64,000 nt of DNA from Amborella trichopoda (Eukaryota > Streptophyta > Magnoliopsida > Amborellales > Amborellaceae), in NCBI RefSeq assembly GCF_000471905.2, contig NW_006500065.1, positions 1,178,138 to 1,242,137 of the forward strand. Direction: 5' to 3'. Positions 1-11,162 of the stretch are shown here, piece after piece. The notes under the pieces are model-generated. The model was not told where the DNA came from. It did no database searches and saw only the letters and a program-made list of their open reading frames with translations. Made by a program: the position numbers and the translations under genes. How positions within the stretch are numbered: the stretch's first letter is position 1; each line of letters opens with the position of its first letter.

Positions 1-263
1 TCATGGATTAACAAAAAAAATCGAATCAAGTATTAACAAAAAAATCTAATCATGGATTAACAAAAAAAAAAAAAAAAAAAAAAAAAAAGGAACCGAACGG
101 ACTCGCCGATTCCGTACAGTGAATCGGCTAGTCACTGTGCGGAATCGTCCGGTTCTCTCTAGAACCGGACGATTTCCGATTTTTCAACAGATCCGGTCCC
201 TTTTCGCGAATTCCAAGTCGAACGGGGCGAGTCCGGTTCGACGCGACGTTTTTTAAAACGCTG
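1..263 (-). mobile_element. Right-end fragment of a hAT transposon, related to the copy at 4395-10355
   Basis: Positions 85-263 resemble the right terminal 165 bases of the complete hAT at 4395-10355. Both are rich in GAATCG/CGATTC motifs, share the GGTTCTCTCT loop region and the CGAGTCCGG/TCGAC block, and end in an AAAAC run. The start of the window (1-84) holds short A-rich tandem units built on ATGGATTAAC and a poly-A run at 62-88. A perfect 14-bp hairpin lies at 143-174. GTTTAGAG (264-271) would be the target duplication, but the other end lies outside the window. No transposase part is present. Strand follows the annotated copy, whose transposase reads away from its right end. Confidence 0.7.
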
Positions 264-693
264 GTTTAGAGCATCCATTCTATATAAACTTTTTCCAATT
301 AAATAGTCGGTTATGGAGCAATGGAAAAATAAAAATAAAGAAGTCAAGTTTAAATATGAAAATATCTTGATCTTTGTATTTGTAATTATGGAGCGACAAG
401 GTCTCTCGCGTGTTAAGCGTGCGATGGGCGGCTTGATCACTTCACATTCATGCATCACCTTTCTTTAATGTTGCGAGACAAATAAGTCGCTTCATTGATG
501 GAGTCGAGCAAAGTCGCGACGATATCGCTTGGCGTCATGTTCGAAAGTTGTGCGACTCGTATCGATGTTGACGCGTTTGCGCATCCGATGTCGTGAGTAT
601 CATACCTCGGACGTTGCACCGCGGGCGGTATGTGGTGCATCACATGTGAATACTGTACGTGTAAATAGTTCATTTCCAACTATTGTTACATAA
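264..693. other. Unassigned sequence between hAT end and MITE
   Basis: The stretch contains a minus-strand open frame of 74 codons (455-679) whose base composition is more GC-rich than its surroundings. I recognise no domain in it and see no splice context. A second minus frame (159-458) runs into the hAT terminal sequence and is probably chance. Nothing else is supported here. Confidence 0.3.
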
Positions 694-1073
694 GGGAAAA
701 ATTTACGTAGAGCCGCGGCTCAAATTAGAGCCCGCATCAAAATTTTTACTGGAAGCGGTTGTTTTGATGCTCACATATCAAAAAATTGATCATCTCAACA
801 TCAAAATGCATAGACATTAGGACAAAATAGATTTCAAATTTTAGAATTAATGTATTTTGTAATGCATATTTGCACCGTCAATTTTCAATATTTTCAAGTT
901 TGTATAGATTTGCTCGATCTACATTATTTTTTAAGCTTTAAATTTTATAATCAAAGATGAAAATATATTTTGAGGCTATCACAAAGATTTTCAGTATTGA
1001 AACCACATTTCTCTATGCTATTTAAAGGTGCAGTATACTTTTATTGTTTAGAGCCTCGGCTCTATACAAACCC
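694..1073. mobile_element. MITE-like element with TACATAA target duplication
   Basis: Inverted ends are visible. The left end reads GGGAAAAATTTACG then TAGAGCCGCGGCTC; the right end, reversed, reads GGGTTTG then TATAGAGCCGAGGCTCTA. The terminal GGG/CCC are flanked by a 7-bp direct repeat TACATAA (687-693 and 1074-1080), extendable to 8 bp with one mismatch. The interior (about 320 bp) is AT-rich and non-coding. Size, inverted ends and duplication length suggest a non-autonomous hAT-like MITE. A Mutator-type origin is less likely because the duplication is under 9 bp. The TAGAGCC core of each end is itself nearly palindromic. Confidence 0.7.
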
Positions 1074-1750
1074 TACATAATTGGTTGTAAATGATGAACA
1101 CTATATACTACTCCACAGTCCTGAGGCATCATTTTTGTTTTCTTCATGAGGCATGTTAGTTCAATCGCTCCTCACAAGGAATCAACTGTCACAATTCAGC
1201 TTGAAAGATCACCTTTTCTATCTATAAATGTCTCTGATTTCAAATTCAAAATACACAACTTTTAATTTCTTACTTTGTTTCTATCTCTAAAGGGAAAGGC
1301 AAGTGTGGTTCATTAGTATCTTGCTGATCCTGTGTATTAAATAGAAGAGATGAGTGTTTGATCTTTTGTTTTTAGGTTTCTTGATGACTAATTTGCCCAA
1401 GGAACTTTTCACACATGATTATTATCATTGGCAACTTGACATGCGTGAACATCTGAAGATATAATGTCAATTCATTCCAAATTCCTAAAATCAATTTAAA
1501 ATTTCATTGCACCCATTTCATCCCCACTCAATAACACAAGGATCTGATAATGACTATGTATATCATTCATGAACTAATCATACATTTGTGGATCTTTTCC
1601 TCCTTTTGGGTGTGTAGTTAACTCTTTTTTGAATATCAAGAGTTTGATGCTCACAACTTAGGCTCGCCTCTTGGCAACAAAAAAAAACTAGAAACTTAAA
1701 TCTATAATGCAAATCCTTAAGTCTTGATGAAGATGGCCCCAGAATTCCTT

Positions 1751-1945
1751 GCAAAACCATTATGGGATGGGCTCTTCCCCCTTCTCAAAGGAGTAAAAGA
1801 TTGTCCCTTTTATAGGAGAGTCACTATTTTAATAAAGTTAATGAAAATTCATTGCAAAACCATTATGGGTTCTTCCCCCTTCTCAAAGGAGTAAAAGATT
1901 GTCCCTTTTATAGGAGAGTCACTATTTTAATAAAGTTAGTGAACA
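1751..1945. repeat. Two-copy tandem duplication, unit about 100 bp
   Basis: The block beginning GCAAAACCATTATGGG at 1751 is repeated at 1854, nearly unchanged through the AATAAAGTTA run. The second copy lacks a few bases after ATTATGGG. High identity implies a recent local duplication. Confidence 0.85.
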
Positions 1946-2434
1946 GGAAGGAGAATAAATATGGAGCACATTGGGGTTTATATAGGGAAGAGAAGGGAAA
2001 ATGGGGGTATTAACATCCCATTTGAATTTAATTTTATTTCTGAAATTTGAAACCTTGGAACACATTATCAGCACACCTTAGGAAACACTGAGCTGTCATT
2101 ACGACCAGACCATAGTCTAGCCCTCAATATTTCCCAAATAAATATCTTGAAAATCACATAAATCATTAGCTTAGAAAACTAAATCACCTAAAATAACCAG
2201 GTTTATTTGGAACGAAAATCTTTGAAAATATGTCAGATTGAGATTTCCATAACAAATTTGTCAAGATAAGAGATCTCAAAATTTTATACATTAGTCTCGG
2301 TTGATTAGCAGTTAGTGACACAAATCGCATCACTGGAAGCTGATGGCTCTGTGACACGTTATCACGTCAATGCTACATGTCGTCACTGGATTGATGGAAA
2401 AACACCGCTTTCCTATTTTGGGGTATAATTTTCC

Positions 2435-2442
2435 TATAAATA
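2435..2442 (+). promoter_or_regulatory. TATA box candidate without an assigned gene
   Basis: TATAAATA followed by GAGG matches the plant TATA consensus very well. About 65-85 bases upstream are two ACGT cores (ACACGT and CACGTCA near 2353-2371). No open frame follows within 700 bases, so this could be the promoter of a non-coding unit, of a gene whose first exon is non-coding, or of a worn LTR. Confidence 0.35.
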
Positions 2443-4386
2443 GAGGTTTTCTAGCCGATTTTCATCAAAGCATCAGACCTGACTCCTTGATCCAAAACCC
2501 AATTGCAATTTATTAAATACTAACCCTAGCTTTAGGCCATTAAACTCCTAAATTTATAAACCTTTTCCTGCGATAATTTAGAGATAAAATAAACCTTTTC
2601 AAATTATTCATGGCTCTAGTTATAAAATTCCTAGGCCTCTCTTCCTCGAGGTTCTTTCGTTCATTTGGATTTGCAGTTTTAAAGATTAAAGAGTGCAAAC
2701 TCAATCTTTGCCCTTTGATTGGGGCCCAACTTTAGGTGATAGGTCTAAGGAACTGGCGTTCTAGGTTCTTTCATAATTTTTGTTCCAGTTTGATCATTTT
2801 TTATTAGTTTCTTTATTGTTATTTATTTCATTGGATATGTTATTCCTATTCTCTTCATTGTTCTATTTTTTTTTATTAATATTATTTTTATTCTCTTAGT
2901 TAATTGTTATTTCTGTTTTCATTTATCATTTGCGTTACTTTAATAGTTTGCTTAGTTTTATCGTTATTTATTTTTTATTTGCTATAGTATATTTGTTATT
3001 CATGTTTTCTCTTTATTAATGTTCTTTTATTTATGTTTCTTTGAGATTTCACACTACCTAAGACATCTTGGCCACATATTTTGAAGAATACGTGGATTTC
3101 TTTATAGATATAAATTTGACAAAACCCACCTCTTTTACCTTTTAAATTTAAGTTTAGACATGACCTCTGACGTATCATACTTCTATTGGTCTAGTGTGTC
3201 TCAAAGTCATGTAAATAGTTTGACATCCACCGAAGAAAGCCATAGAGCTCCGTATTGCGTGAAATCCAATAAAAAAAACAACCTGAATTTCATGTCTAGG
3301 GCTGTTTCTAACACTGCAGATATAAGAAATTAGGACACACGTCACAGAGCAATGTCCAGAGAGGATTCATAGTCCAGAGAGGATTCTGGTTTGATGTACA
3401 TTGTGTTGTTGAACTATTCTGGCTCCAGAAGCTTCCTAGTCCCTAGTTCTGGCCTGTGATACCGTCATATCATCTATTCCAGTCAACTTGGGCCACCATT
3501 TGGGCCCACTTCTTTATTTCTATATCACTTCATCACTCAATATATTTTTCCTACTTTTCATTCTATTCCAAAAATTAATCTTGCACGAACGAAAAAGAAA
3601 AAGGAATAGAATGTTTGTTTTCCTTTATTTACTCGCAATATCTGAATAGAATGTATTTTGCTTGTAATATTTGGTTAGCTAGAAATTTGCTTGATTTGTT
3701 CTTGTGTGTATTGCCACAAATTTCCACCTACCCACTAAATGCTCTTTTACACAAAATCACATAAAACTGCAGACTTTATCAGGAAAAACATTAAATTTTT
3801 TGAAAACCCCCAAAATTTCTGTTAAATTTGTGAGAGGCACTTAGCTCCTATGAGTTAGGCAGGTTGGGAGTTGTGTAGCCTTAAGGTAAGCAACCCCTCA
3901 TAATGCTTGGCCCGAATAGGACTCTACAATAATACGACCTCTATTCTATCTTAAGTAGTAACCATATACTTACGCATCTTTAGACCTAAGCTGCATTTCT
4001 ATCTTTTCTCCAGCGAGGAACCCCCCTGTGAACCTCTCACTTATAAAAACTAGGTAAAAAATTATTCCAAACATTTTTTTGTGTTAGTGTCTTAGAGATT
4101 AAAACTAGGATATGCTTGGTCAAAAGAAAATCTAATGTCCCATGACTGGACCCAAGTGCCGTCCGGCTTGTGCCCTGAGTATGTCAGTTCATCCTTGTCT
4201 AGGTATGGGACACTAAGCTATTAGTATAGGGGGCACCACACCCCTCAAACCCATGATTCCATCGTTGGAGAGTGAAACCTTTGCCCACACAGTGCTACAT
4301 CTAGACACCATGGTCTCCAAATCTGAACTTCCCTCAAGAAGGACTTCGGAACTCTGGTGTACTATGATAACATGATCTGCAAAACA

Positions 4387-4394
4387 CTTAATAG
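4387..4394. repeat. hAT target-site duplication, left copy
   Basis: CTTAATAG lies immediately before the left terminus CAGTGGTTT. The identical 8 bp follow the right terminus at 10356-10363. An 8-bp duplication is the hAT superfamily hallmark. Confidence 0.9.
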
Positions 4395-5132
4395 CAGTGG
4401 TTTAAAAAGCGGATTGGTGACCCGAATCGGGCATCTCAAAAACCCATCTGGATCGGCGATTCGACGATCCGGATCGGGAATCGGCTGAATCGATCAGATT
4501 AAACCTTAAAAAAAATTCGAAAAAATTATTAAAATTTCTTATAAATGTTGTTTTTTAGGAATTCAATAAGAAATGAGGGTACTCCATTAAGAATTTTTAT
4601 TTCTTTGCATGAATATGCTAATATTAATATGTTCTTTCCCTGTATAAACTACTATTTACCATTTAATTTACATCATACAAAAGGATAAACATAGAATTAT
4701 CATGGATTAAGTATATCATCATACATGAACTACAATAAAGCATATAATTCGTAACATACGATCTAAAAATAAAATGATAGACGACGTCGTTCTTCATCTT
4801 GGTCACACTGGTGCCATTGATTGAATTCACGTGACAATTCATTGACTCGATCTAAAAACGAATCATCCAAATTAGTGGGCACCTGACTATACCCAAATCC
4901 CCGAGTGTTAGTGTTTTGTTGTGGTCTTAATCCAAAGTCCCCGAAGCTTATCCATCCTTCATGCTCACCTACACTATCGTGCTCATCCCTACCCTCTTGT
5001 TGTTGGGACTCGATATGTGAATAATTTCGCTAGGATTGGATGGCCTCAGAATCATCATCTCTCTCATTTTTCCTTAGACCCCCTTCTCCCTCTCCCTCAT
5101 TAGGTGCAATTTCACTGACATCTCCGACGAAT

Positions 5133-7700
5133 TTATGGATATGTTGGCGGGCTGCTTCCTCTTTCATGCTGCTCATCACCTTCTTCAAGATATTTCTCAC
5201 CAATAGCCTCAAGGAACGCTCTCTTGTGCAACACTGACTCCTCTTCTTCTACTACCCATTGTTCTGCTGTGTCTGTGACAAATATTGTGTCCAAGTCTAT
5301 CGGCCAATAGTCTTCAAGCTTCCTTCTTATTTGTCGCTCTCGGAGGTTTAAGTTATAATGAACGTAGACTAGTTTATGAAGCTTCTCTTACGCGAGTCGA
5401 TTCCTTCTAGCAGTGTGCAACCATTGGAACATACTCCAATTTCGCTCACGGTCAGTAGCAGAACATGTCTGGAAGAGCACCTTGATTGCTATTCTCTTTA
5501 AGTGAGGTGCATCACTACCATATATTTCCCACCATTCAGCTGGATTAAAATGTAAAAAGCATTGTAAGGGAAAGAACAATTCATAAGATTAAGTATATGA
5601 ATGAACAAAATATTAGTTAGGGGATAACCTGGATCCATCTTAGTTCGAGAATTCTTGGCAAGTCTAGTTCCGAAGAATCCTATAGCATCCCTATACATAG
5701 CAAGCTAAAACAAAATATTTTGTTTTAGTGCATTATTCCTCACAAATATAACAACTGAATCAAGTTCTTACCAAAATATTAAATAATACCTTTTGTATTG
5801 TTGCTACCTGGTTTCGATGGCTTCTCTCAAACCTGGCAATAATGTATCTGACCCCTTTCATAATCTTGTGGGGATGTCCAGGTGTCAAATAGAAAATTTT
5901 TGGGTTGAAGTAGTAACCTAGAAAATATAGAGATACAGAAATGTCATTTAAAATTTCATAAAAAAATAATTTAGAATGAAACATTCTAATGATATAAATA
6001 TATATTTACATGCTTAATGAATTGGACGTCCAAATTTGGTGTTCCACCTTCTTTCTATAATCTCGATCACTTTACTAGCAAAACTACACTTCTCCCCAAT
6101 AGCTGATTTAGCCCTCTTGATACCTTCATAAACAATGCCCTTGGTAGCTTTCTTGTCAGCATCCACCATTCTTAACACCGTGACCAAAGGGGCAGTGGCC
6201 TCTACGATACTGGAACATCGAGACCAGAACCTCCCATTTGAGACTATGTCGTCTACTTTTAGCCTGGTACTAGACTTCGAGAGGTGGTCATTTAACTACT
6301 ATTCACTGGTAAACAATCTCTTTATTGTACCTTCAGATTCCCGAATGGAGTCTACAGCCAAGTAATCTGTCGCAAAGCAGGTTATGACGGGCTTGATTAT
6401 CTCTTTTTTCTTAGACTGTTCTCTGAACAAAAATAAAAGTTTAGAATGGTTATATATAAATCTTGACACCAACCTCACTTCCTGTAAAGTCTCCTTCACA
6501 ATTTTGTTCTCACCGATCTCCTCTAACATAAGATCGATGCTGTGTACAGCACACGGGGTCCATACTAGATGCTTCCTCTTATCCATCAACTTGCTGGTCG
6601 TAGAAACACATACACGCGTATTGTCCGTAATAAACTGGACTACATGCTTATCTCCCACCTCCTCCACTATCTGATCATATAGTTGTACTTAGAAGTTTAT
6701 ATCCTTCTTCGTCCTTGATACGTCTTTGCTAGACAAAAAAACTGTACCTTTTGGGGAATAGGCCAAGAAGTTTACAAACTCCTTTTTGCTAACTTTATTC
6801 AACCAACCATCACTCATGAGAGTAATGCCTGTTCGTAGCCAACTTTGTTTATATTCTTCAATCCACTTTCTAACTTCCTCCACCTCTTCCCAATATTGGC
6901 CCACTAAGCTCATATGCCGTCGGGGGTTTTACCCCTGGCCCGGCTCTCTAGATTGCGTTGACCATAGGTGGAAAATATAGGCTATTGGCTGCATCAGAGG
7001 GGATCCTTTTATCATAGAACCATTTACCAACATATCTGCCCAACATATTTCTCGTACCTTTCACCATTCCTTTGAGGGTCATCTATTTTGACTTAGGCTT
7101 TGAGAGAAATGGGTCTATACGACTATGACCTGCAATACTGACACTCCTAGATAAGTTAGAAACAATTTCTTCAACGTCTGATTCCTCTTGATACATATTG
7201 CCACCAACCCGTCAATACATATTTGAGCTGGGCCGGCCATACATGTTCGAGCTAGGCTCACCATGCATGTCTGAGTTAAGCCCACCATGCATGCCCATGT
7301 CATAACCACTAGGCATTCTAAACCCGAGTAACCCGCATTCCCTCTGGTATGTTTCATGTAAACTCATTCTTGTGGCCATCTCCAAGTCATTATTATATTG
7401 CTCTTCTGGATCATTCCTGCTTGATGGCGTATATAAACTAGCTATCTCCTCATCCATCCTCTGCTTTGCAATTTTTTTACCTTTGGTAGCCTTGAGAAAT
7501 GCCGCCATCTACTTTCTTACATTATTAGGGACACTATTACACGCAGAAACATCGCCCTTAACCCTTGCCAAGTGTTGCTTGAACCTATGTACCCCACTAC
7601 TTATCACTCTTTAGCAGTAATTACAAATAATTTTGTCATTTTTGTTGGGATCAAGTCTGACCCAATGTTGCCATGCAGGGTCTTCCGTAGATCTTGTCAT
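5133..7700 (-). pseudogene. hAT transposase (BED finger, DUF659, hAT dimerization domain), decayed
   Basis: The start ATG is at 7700-7698 with A at -3, followed by W-V-R-L-D-P and a BED-type zinc finger (CNYC then HRFKQHL, ending in C, 7560-7660). The DUF659 / RNase H-like core spans about 6040-6920. It has SDGW near the first catalytic Asp, FITDN at the second, and WTPCAVHSIDLML and FIYNH typical of plant hATs. The C-terminal hAT dimerization domain is at 5390-5700 (AEWWEIYG, CSATDRERNWS). At least two GT-AG introns are clear: 5789-5705 (85 bp) and 5628-5540 (89 bp, splitting an Ala codon after KMDP). A third lies near 6014-5922. About six in-frame stops interrupt it: one in the finger, one before MAAF, three between 6950 and 7205, and TAA at 5388-5390. 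It ends at TAA 5135-5133. Confidence 0.9.
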
Positions 7701-8448
7701 GGTTCAACTTTAACATGTAAAAGGTTAAAAATTAACTTGAAAGTTCAACATGAAATATAATCACCATGTGTAGTGATAATATGTAGGGGTAGTTCATGAA
7801 GTTATATTTATTGTTAATACAAAATACTTCCATTGACAAAAATATTTTAATTCCTAATGGGAAAAATAATTTATTTATGCAACATTATAGATAAAAATAG
7901 CCTATATTAGCCACTACATATAGAACAAAAAATTTACATTGTTATAGTATCAATAAAAAATATATTTACAATGGTAGAGTAATTCACAATGCCAATACAT
8001 ATGGACTTGTCGCAAATCTTCATTTTGACAAACACGAATTAGTTCCTACTGAGAAAAAAAAAATATTTATGCAACATTATAGATAAAAAAAAGTCTGTAT
8101 AAGTCACACTTAGAATCAAGAAAAAAAATTACATTAATATAGTCATCCATAATGCCACTATATGTATATTTGACACAAAAAACATTTACAATGATATAGT
8201 CATTCACAATGCCACAAATAAAATTTACAATGATATAGTCGGCACAATCCCAACTCGATTGAAATGATCACAAATAGTCGTACATCTCAATTACAAACAT
8301 GCAAGATAATATAATAAAAAATGCAAGCTCCAAACATGGCTACAACTCAATTATCAAGAACATGCATTTTTTGCATTAAAAATTTAATAATAAAATTGAA
8401 AATTACAAGATAATATAATTATCATACTTGCCACGATTTTTTTACAAT
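7701..8448. other. hAT non-coding interior, AT-rich
   Basis: This stretch lies upstream of the transposase start. It is AT-rich, with loose repeats of ACATTATAGATAAAAA and of TTTACAATGATATAGTC (8160-8240). It probably holds the transposase 5' UTR and promoter, but I cannot choose a TATA box in such AT-rich sequence. Confidence 0.5.
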
Positions 8449-9095
8449 GATATTCACTTTAATTCCTCACGATAATACAGTTTAACAACATGTATTATTT
8501 GCAATAAAAATTTAAAATACATTTTTAATGCAAAATTGCATTAAAAATATAATACAGTTTAACAACATGTATTTGTTAATGTATTTTTTGGCATTAACAA
8601 TAAATTAAAAAATACAGTTTTGCATTAAAAATATAATAACATGCCACAATTTTTTTACAATGATATTCACTTTAATTCCTCATGATAATACAATTTAACA
8701 ACATGTATTTTTTGCATTAAAAATTTAAAAAATTAAAAATATATTTTTAATGCAAAATTGCATTAAAAATATAATACAGTTTAACAACATGTATTTGTTA
8801 ATGTATTTTTTTGCATTAAAAACAAATTAAAAATACAGTTTTGCATTAAAAATGTAATAACATTAAATTTTTTTTACAATGATATTCACTTTAATTCCTC
8901 AGGATAATACAATTTAACAACATGTATTTTTTGCATTAAAAATTTAAAAAATTAAAAATATATTTTTAATGCAAAATTGCATTAAAAATATAATACAGTT
9001 TAACAACATGTATTTGTTAATGTATTTTTTTGCATTAAAAACAAATTAAAAATACAGTTTTGCATTAAAAATGTAATAACATTATTTTTTTGTAT
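8449..9095. repeat. Tandem repeat inside the hAT, about 216 bp x 3
   Basis: Copies start with GATATTCACTTTAATTCC at 8449, 8662 and 8881 (spacing 213 and 219). Each carries short inverted segments such as TGCAAAATTGCATTAAAA and ends with TGCATTAAAAATATAATA. Copies 2 and 3 are the most alike. Confidence 0.85.
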
Positions 9096-9254
9096 AAATA
9101 ATCTATCAACATGCAATTTTTTGAACTAAAAATTTAACAATAAAAATTAAAAATATTGTTTACTTCCTCATGATAATAAAAAACTGGTCACAATTTTTAG
9201 AAAAATCACGATTTTTCAATAAAATTGATCATGAATTAAAAAAAAAAAAAGACG

Positions 9255-9830
9255 CAGTTCTTCACAGTCCCACCTAACATCAGTCATTCCAACTAAAAAA
9301 TCCACCTCAAATCAAATAAATTACATCAAATTGAATACATGTTTTGATAAACAATACTATAAGGAATCAAAGCCCTATAATATTAACACATTATTATCAA
9401 AATATTAAATAAAATTGATTGAATTGAGGAAAAAAACAAAAAAAAATGCAGTTCTTCACAGACATCAGTCATTCAATCTCAAAAATCAAACTCAAATTGA
9501 ATAAATCAGATCAAATTGAATGCATATGATGATAAACAACACTATAACGAATCAAAATCCTATATATTTAACACATTATTTGTAAAATAGTTACTGAAAT
9601 TGAGAGAATGGCAGCAAAAAAAAAAAAACTCAGTCCATTTTTTTTTTCACAGACATCAGTCTTTTTTTCTCAAAAATCCAACTCAAATTGAATAAATATA
9701 GTCAAATTGAACACACGTGATGATAAACAACACGATAACGAATCAAAACTATAAATTTAACACATGATTTGCAAAATATTGACTGAATATGATAGCATGG
9801 CGGAAAAAAAAAAAAACACAGTTCTTACCT
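9255..9830. repeat. Tandem repeat inside the hAT, about 188 bp x 3
   Basis: Copies begin with CAGTTCTTCACAG or a variant at 9255, 9449, 9631 and (partial) 9819, spaced 194, 182 and 188. Each contains a CAGACATCAGTC-like box, a poly-A run and TGATAAACAACAC. This array is distinct from the one at 8449-9095. Confidence 0.8.
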
Positions 9831-10189
9831 ATTTTTCATGCACCCGTGCCTTCAAATTAAAAATTGATATGTATTCCTCCAAAATAATCACAAATTATAA
9901 ACAAAAACTTCTGAACAACACTCTTATGATCAATCACCTTGAAATTTTACAAAAAATGATGCCCTCTTTCGCTTGAAATCAGTGAAATGGCAAAAACCTT
10001 AAAATGCACTCTTCGATCCAAAATTTTTTGATCAAAATCGGTGATGTTTTACTACCTTTTATTGAGTGAAATGGCTGAAAAATTTGAATTGAAGCCTGCA
10101 AGATTCGATTATAAGGTTGGAAAAGATGAAAAATGATAACAAAATGACAAAAAAAGATGAAATTCGTGAAGAACACTGTGCAGCCCGTA

Positions 10190-10355
10190 TTCTTGGGCGA
10201 GACTCGGTGAGACTCAGCGATTCACTATTGGGAATCGCCCGGTTCTCTCTGGACACGGGCGATTCCTAGGTTTTTTGTGGAACCGGCTCGGTAGTTGACG
10301 ATTCCCGAGTCGAACCGGGTGAGTCCGGCTCGACTCGGCGAGTTTTCAAACCCTA
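10190..10355. promoter_or_regulatory. hAT right subterminal region with hairpin
   Basis: There are multiple GAATCG/CGATTC motifs in both orientations. A perfect 11-bp stem GGAATCGCCCG / CGGGCGATTCC (10231-10241 and 10256-10266) matches a 14-bp stem at the same place in the hAT fragment at 143-174. Confidence 0.7.
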
Positions 10356-10363
10356 CTTAATAG
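10356..10363. repeat. hAT target-site duplication, right copy
   Basis: CTTAATAG is identical to 4387-4394. Confidence 0.9.
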
Positions 10364-10920
10364 TGAATAGATTAGACTTAGAGAACTCACCAATGGTGAA
10401 TAGAAAACCAACCCAGTCAATATGGTCGAGGGTGAATCCTTAAATAAGCTCCATCCAACGGTCTAGTGTAATTGAACCACTTGATCTATATGTTTCCTGG
10501 GGCATCTAACCATGGATTTAGATAGGGTCACCGGCCTTCGGGCCAAGACAACCTTGATCCATCAAACCATGATCAAGATAAAAGGTCTAGCTCTTCTGGT
10601 CAAATCTCCATCCAACATAGTGTCCATGAGGGTCAATCTCGTCAAACCGTCACCTGACACAATACTTAAGAGGACGAATCCCATCGAACTTCTGGAAGTC
10701 GTAGTACCTGAGCATCCAGTGACCACCTTATCTTGCAACCCTTGCTCAATACCTAAGCGAGTCATTGTTACGCTTACAATATCTAAACATTGGATGGCCA
10801 AAGACCTCAACCAAGTAGCCATACTAGCCAACAAACCTCATGATCAACCAAGTCAATTCTTAAAGTCCAATCAGTTGGGAAACTTAAGCCAACCAGTTCC
10901 CCGAACATGAGAAAGTCACT
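10364..10920. other. Unassigned flank between hAT and tandem repeats
   Basis: One plus-strand open frame of 132 codons (10512-10910) exists, but it shows no recognisable domain and its base pattern looks like weakly repetitive DNA (recurring TCAA, AACC and GGTC runs). I see no gene here. Confidence 0.35.
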
Positions 10921-11162
10921 AACTTCCAGTTCAGCTCCACCAATCCATTGTAGGTAACCAATCATTTGGTCAGCTCACACTCATACCAACAACTTGGTTT
11001 AACTTCCAGTTCAGCAGCACCAATCCATTGTAGGTAACCAATCATTTGGTCAGCTCACACTCATACCAACAACTCGGTTAGCCAAGATGGAATAAAACCA
11101 ACAACTCAATTAGCCAAGATGGAATAAAACCAACAACTCGGTTAGCCAAGATGGAATAAAAC
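10921..11162. repeat. Two adjoining tandem repeats: 80 bp x 2, then 32 bp x 3
   Basis: AACTTCCAGTTCAGC starts copies at 10921 and 11001 (period 80). The tail CCAACAACTCGGTTAGCC is then repeated at 11066, 11098 and 11130 (period 32), each ending AAGATGGAATAAAA. Copies are nearly identical, so the expansion is young. Confidence 0.9.

Larger units (their letters stand above)
1081..4386. other. AT-rich unassigned intergenic sequence
   Basis: No protein-coding homology is visible on either strand; open frames are short and unsupported. The stretch holds a local direct duplication (1751-1945), a strong TATA-like box at 2435-2442 with nearby ACGT motifs, T-rich runs at 2760-3010, and a twice-repeated 15-mer starting GTCCAGAGAGG at about 3353 and 3372. 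It may contain remnants of old LTRs or host flank; I cannot tell. Confidence 0.4.
4395..10355 (-). mobile_element. hAT (Ac-like) DNA transposon, full length, decayed
   Basis: The element is 5961 bp, bounded by imperfect inverted ends (left CAGTGGTTTAAAA, right reversed TAGGGTTTGAAAA) and a perfect 8-bp duplication CTTAATAG. Both subterminal regions (4400-4500 and 10190-10345) are packed with GATTCG, GATCGG and GAATCG motifs, as expected for transposase binding. The transposase gene lies at 5133-7700 on the minus strand, so the right terminus is its 5' side. About 2.4 kb of AT-rich repeats separates the start codon from the right end. The transposase has several in-frame stops, so this copy is not autonomous, but its intact ends and duplication suggest it could have been moved in trans. 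Confidence 0.93.

Noticed and set aside
455-679. 74-codon minus-strand frame with a locally higher GC content
   Set aside because: I considered a short host gene or exon, but recognised no family and saw no start context or splice partner.
3828-4045. Possible second MITE between GTGAGAGG and CCTCTCAC
   Set aside because: Only 8 bp of inverted match and no target duplication.
10512-10910. 132-codon plus-strand frame in the hAT flank
   Set aside because: No recognisable domain, no supporting splice or promoter signals, and an overlapping minus frame of 90 codons; not better than chance.
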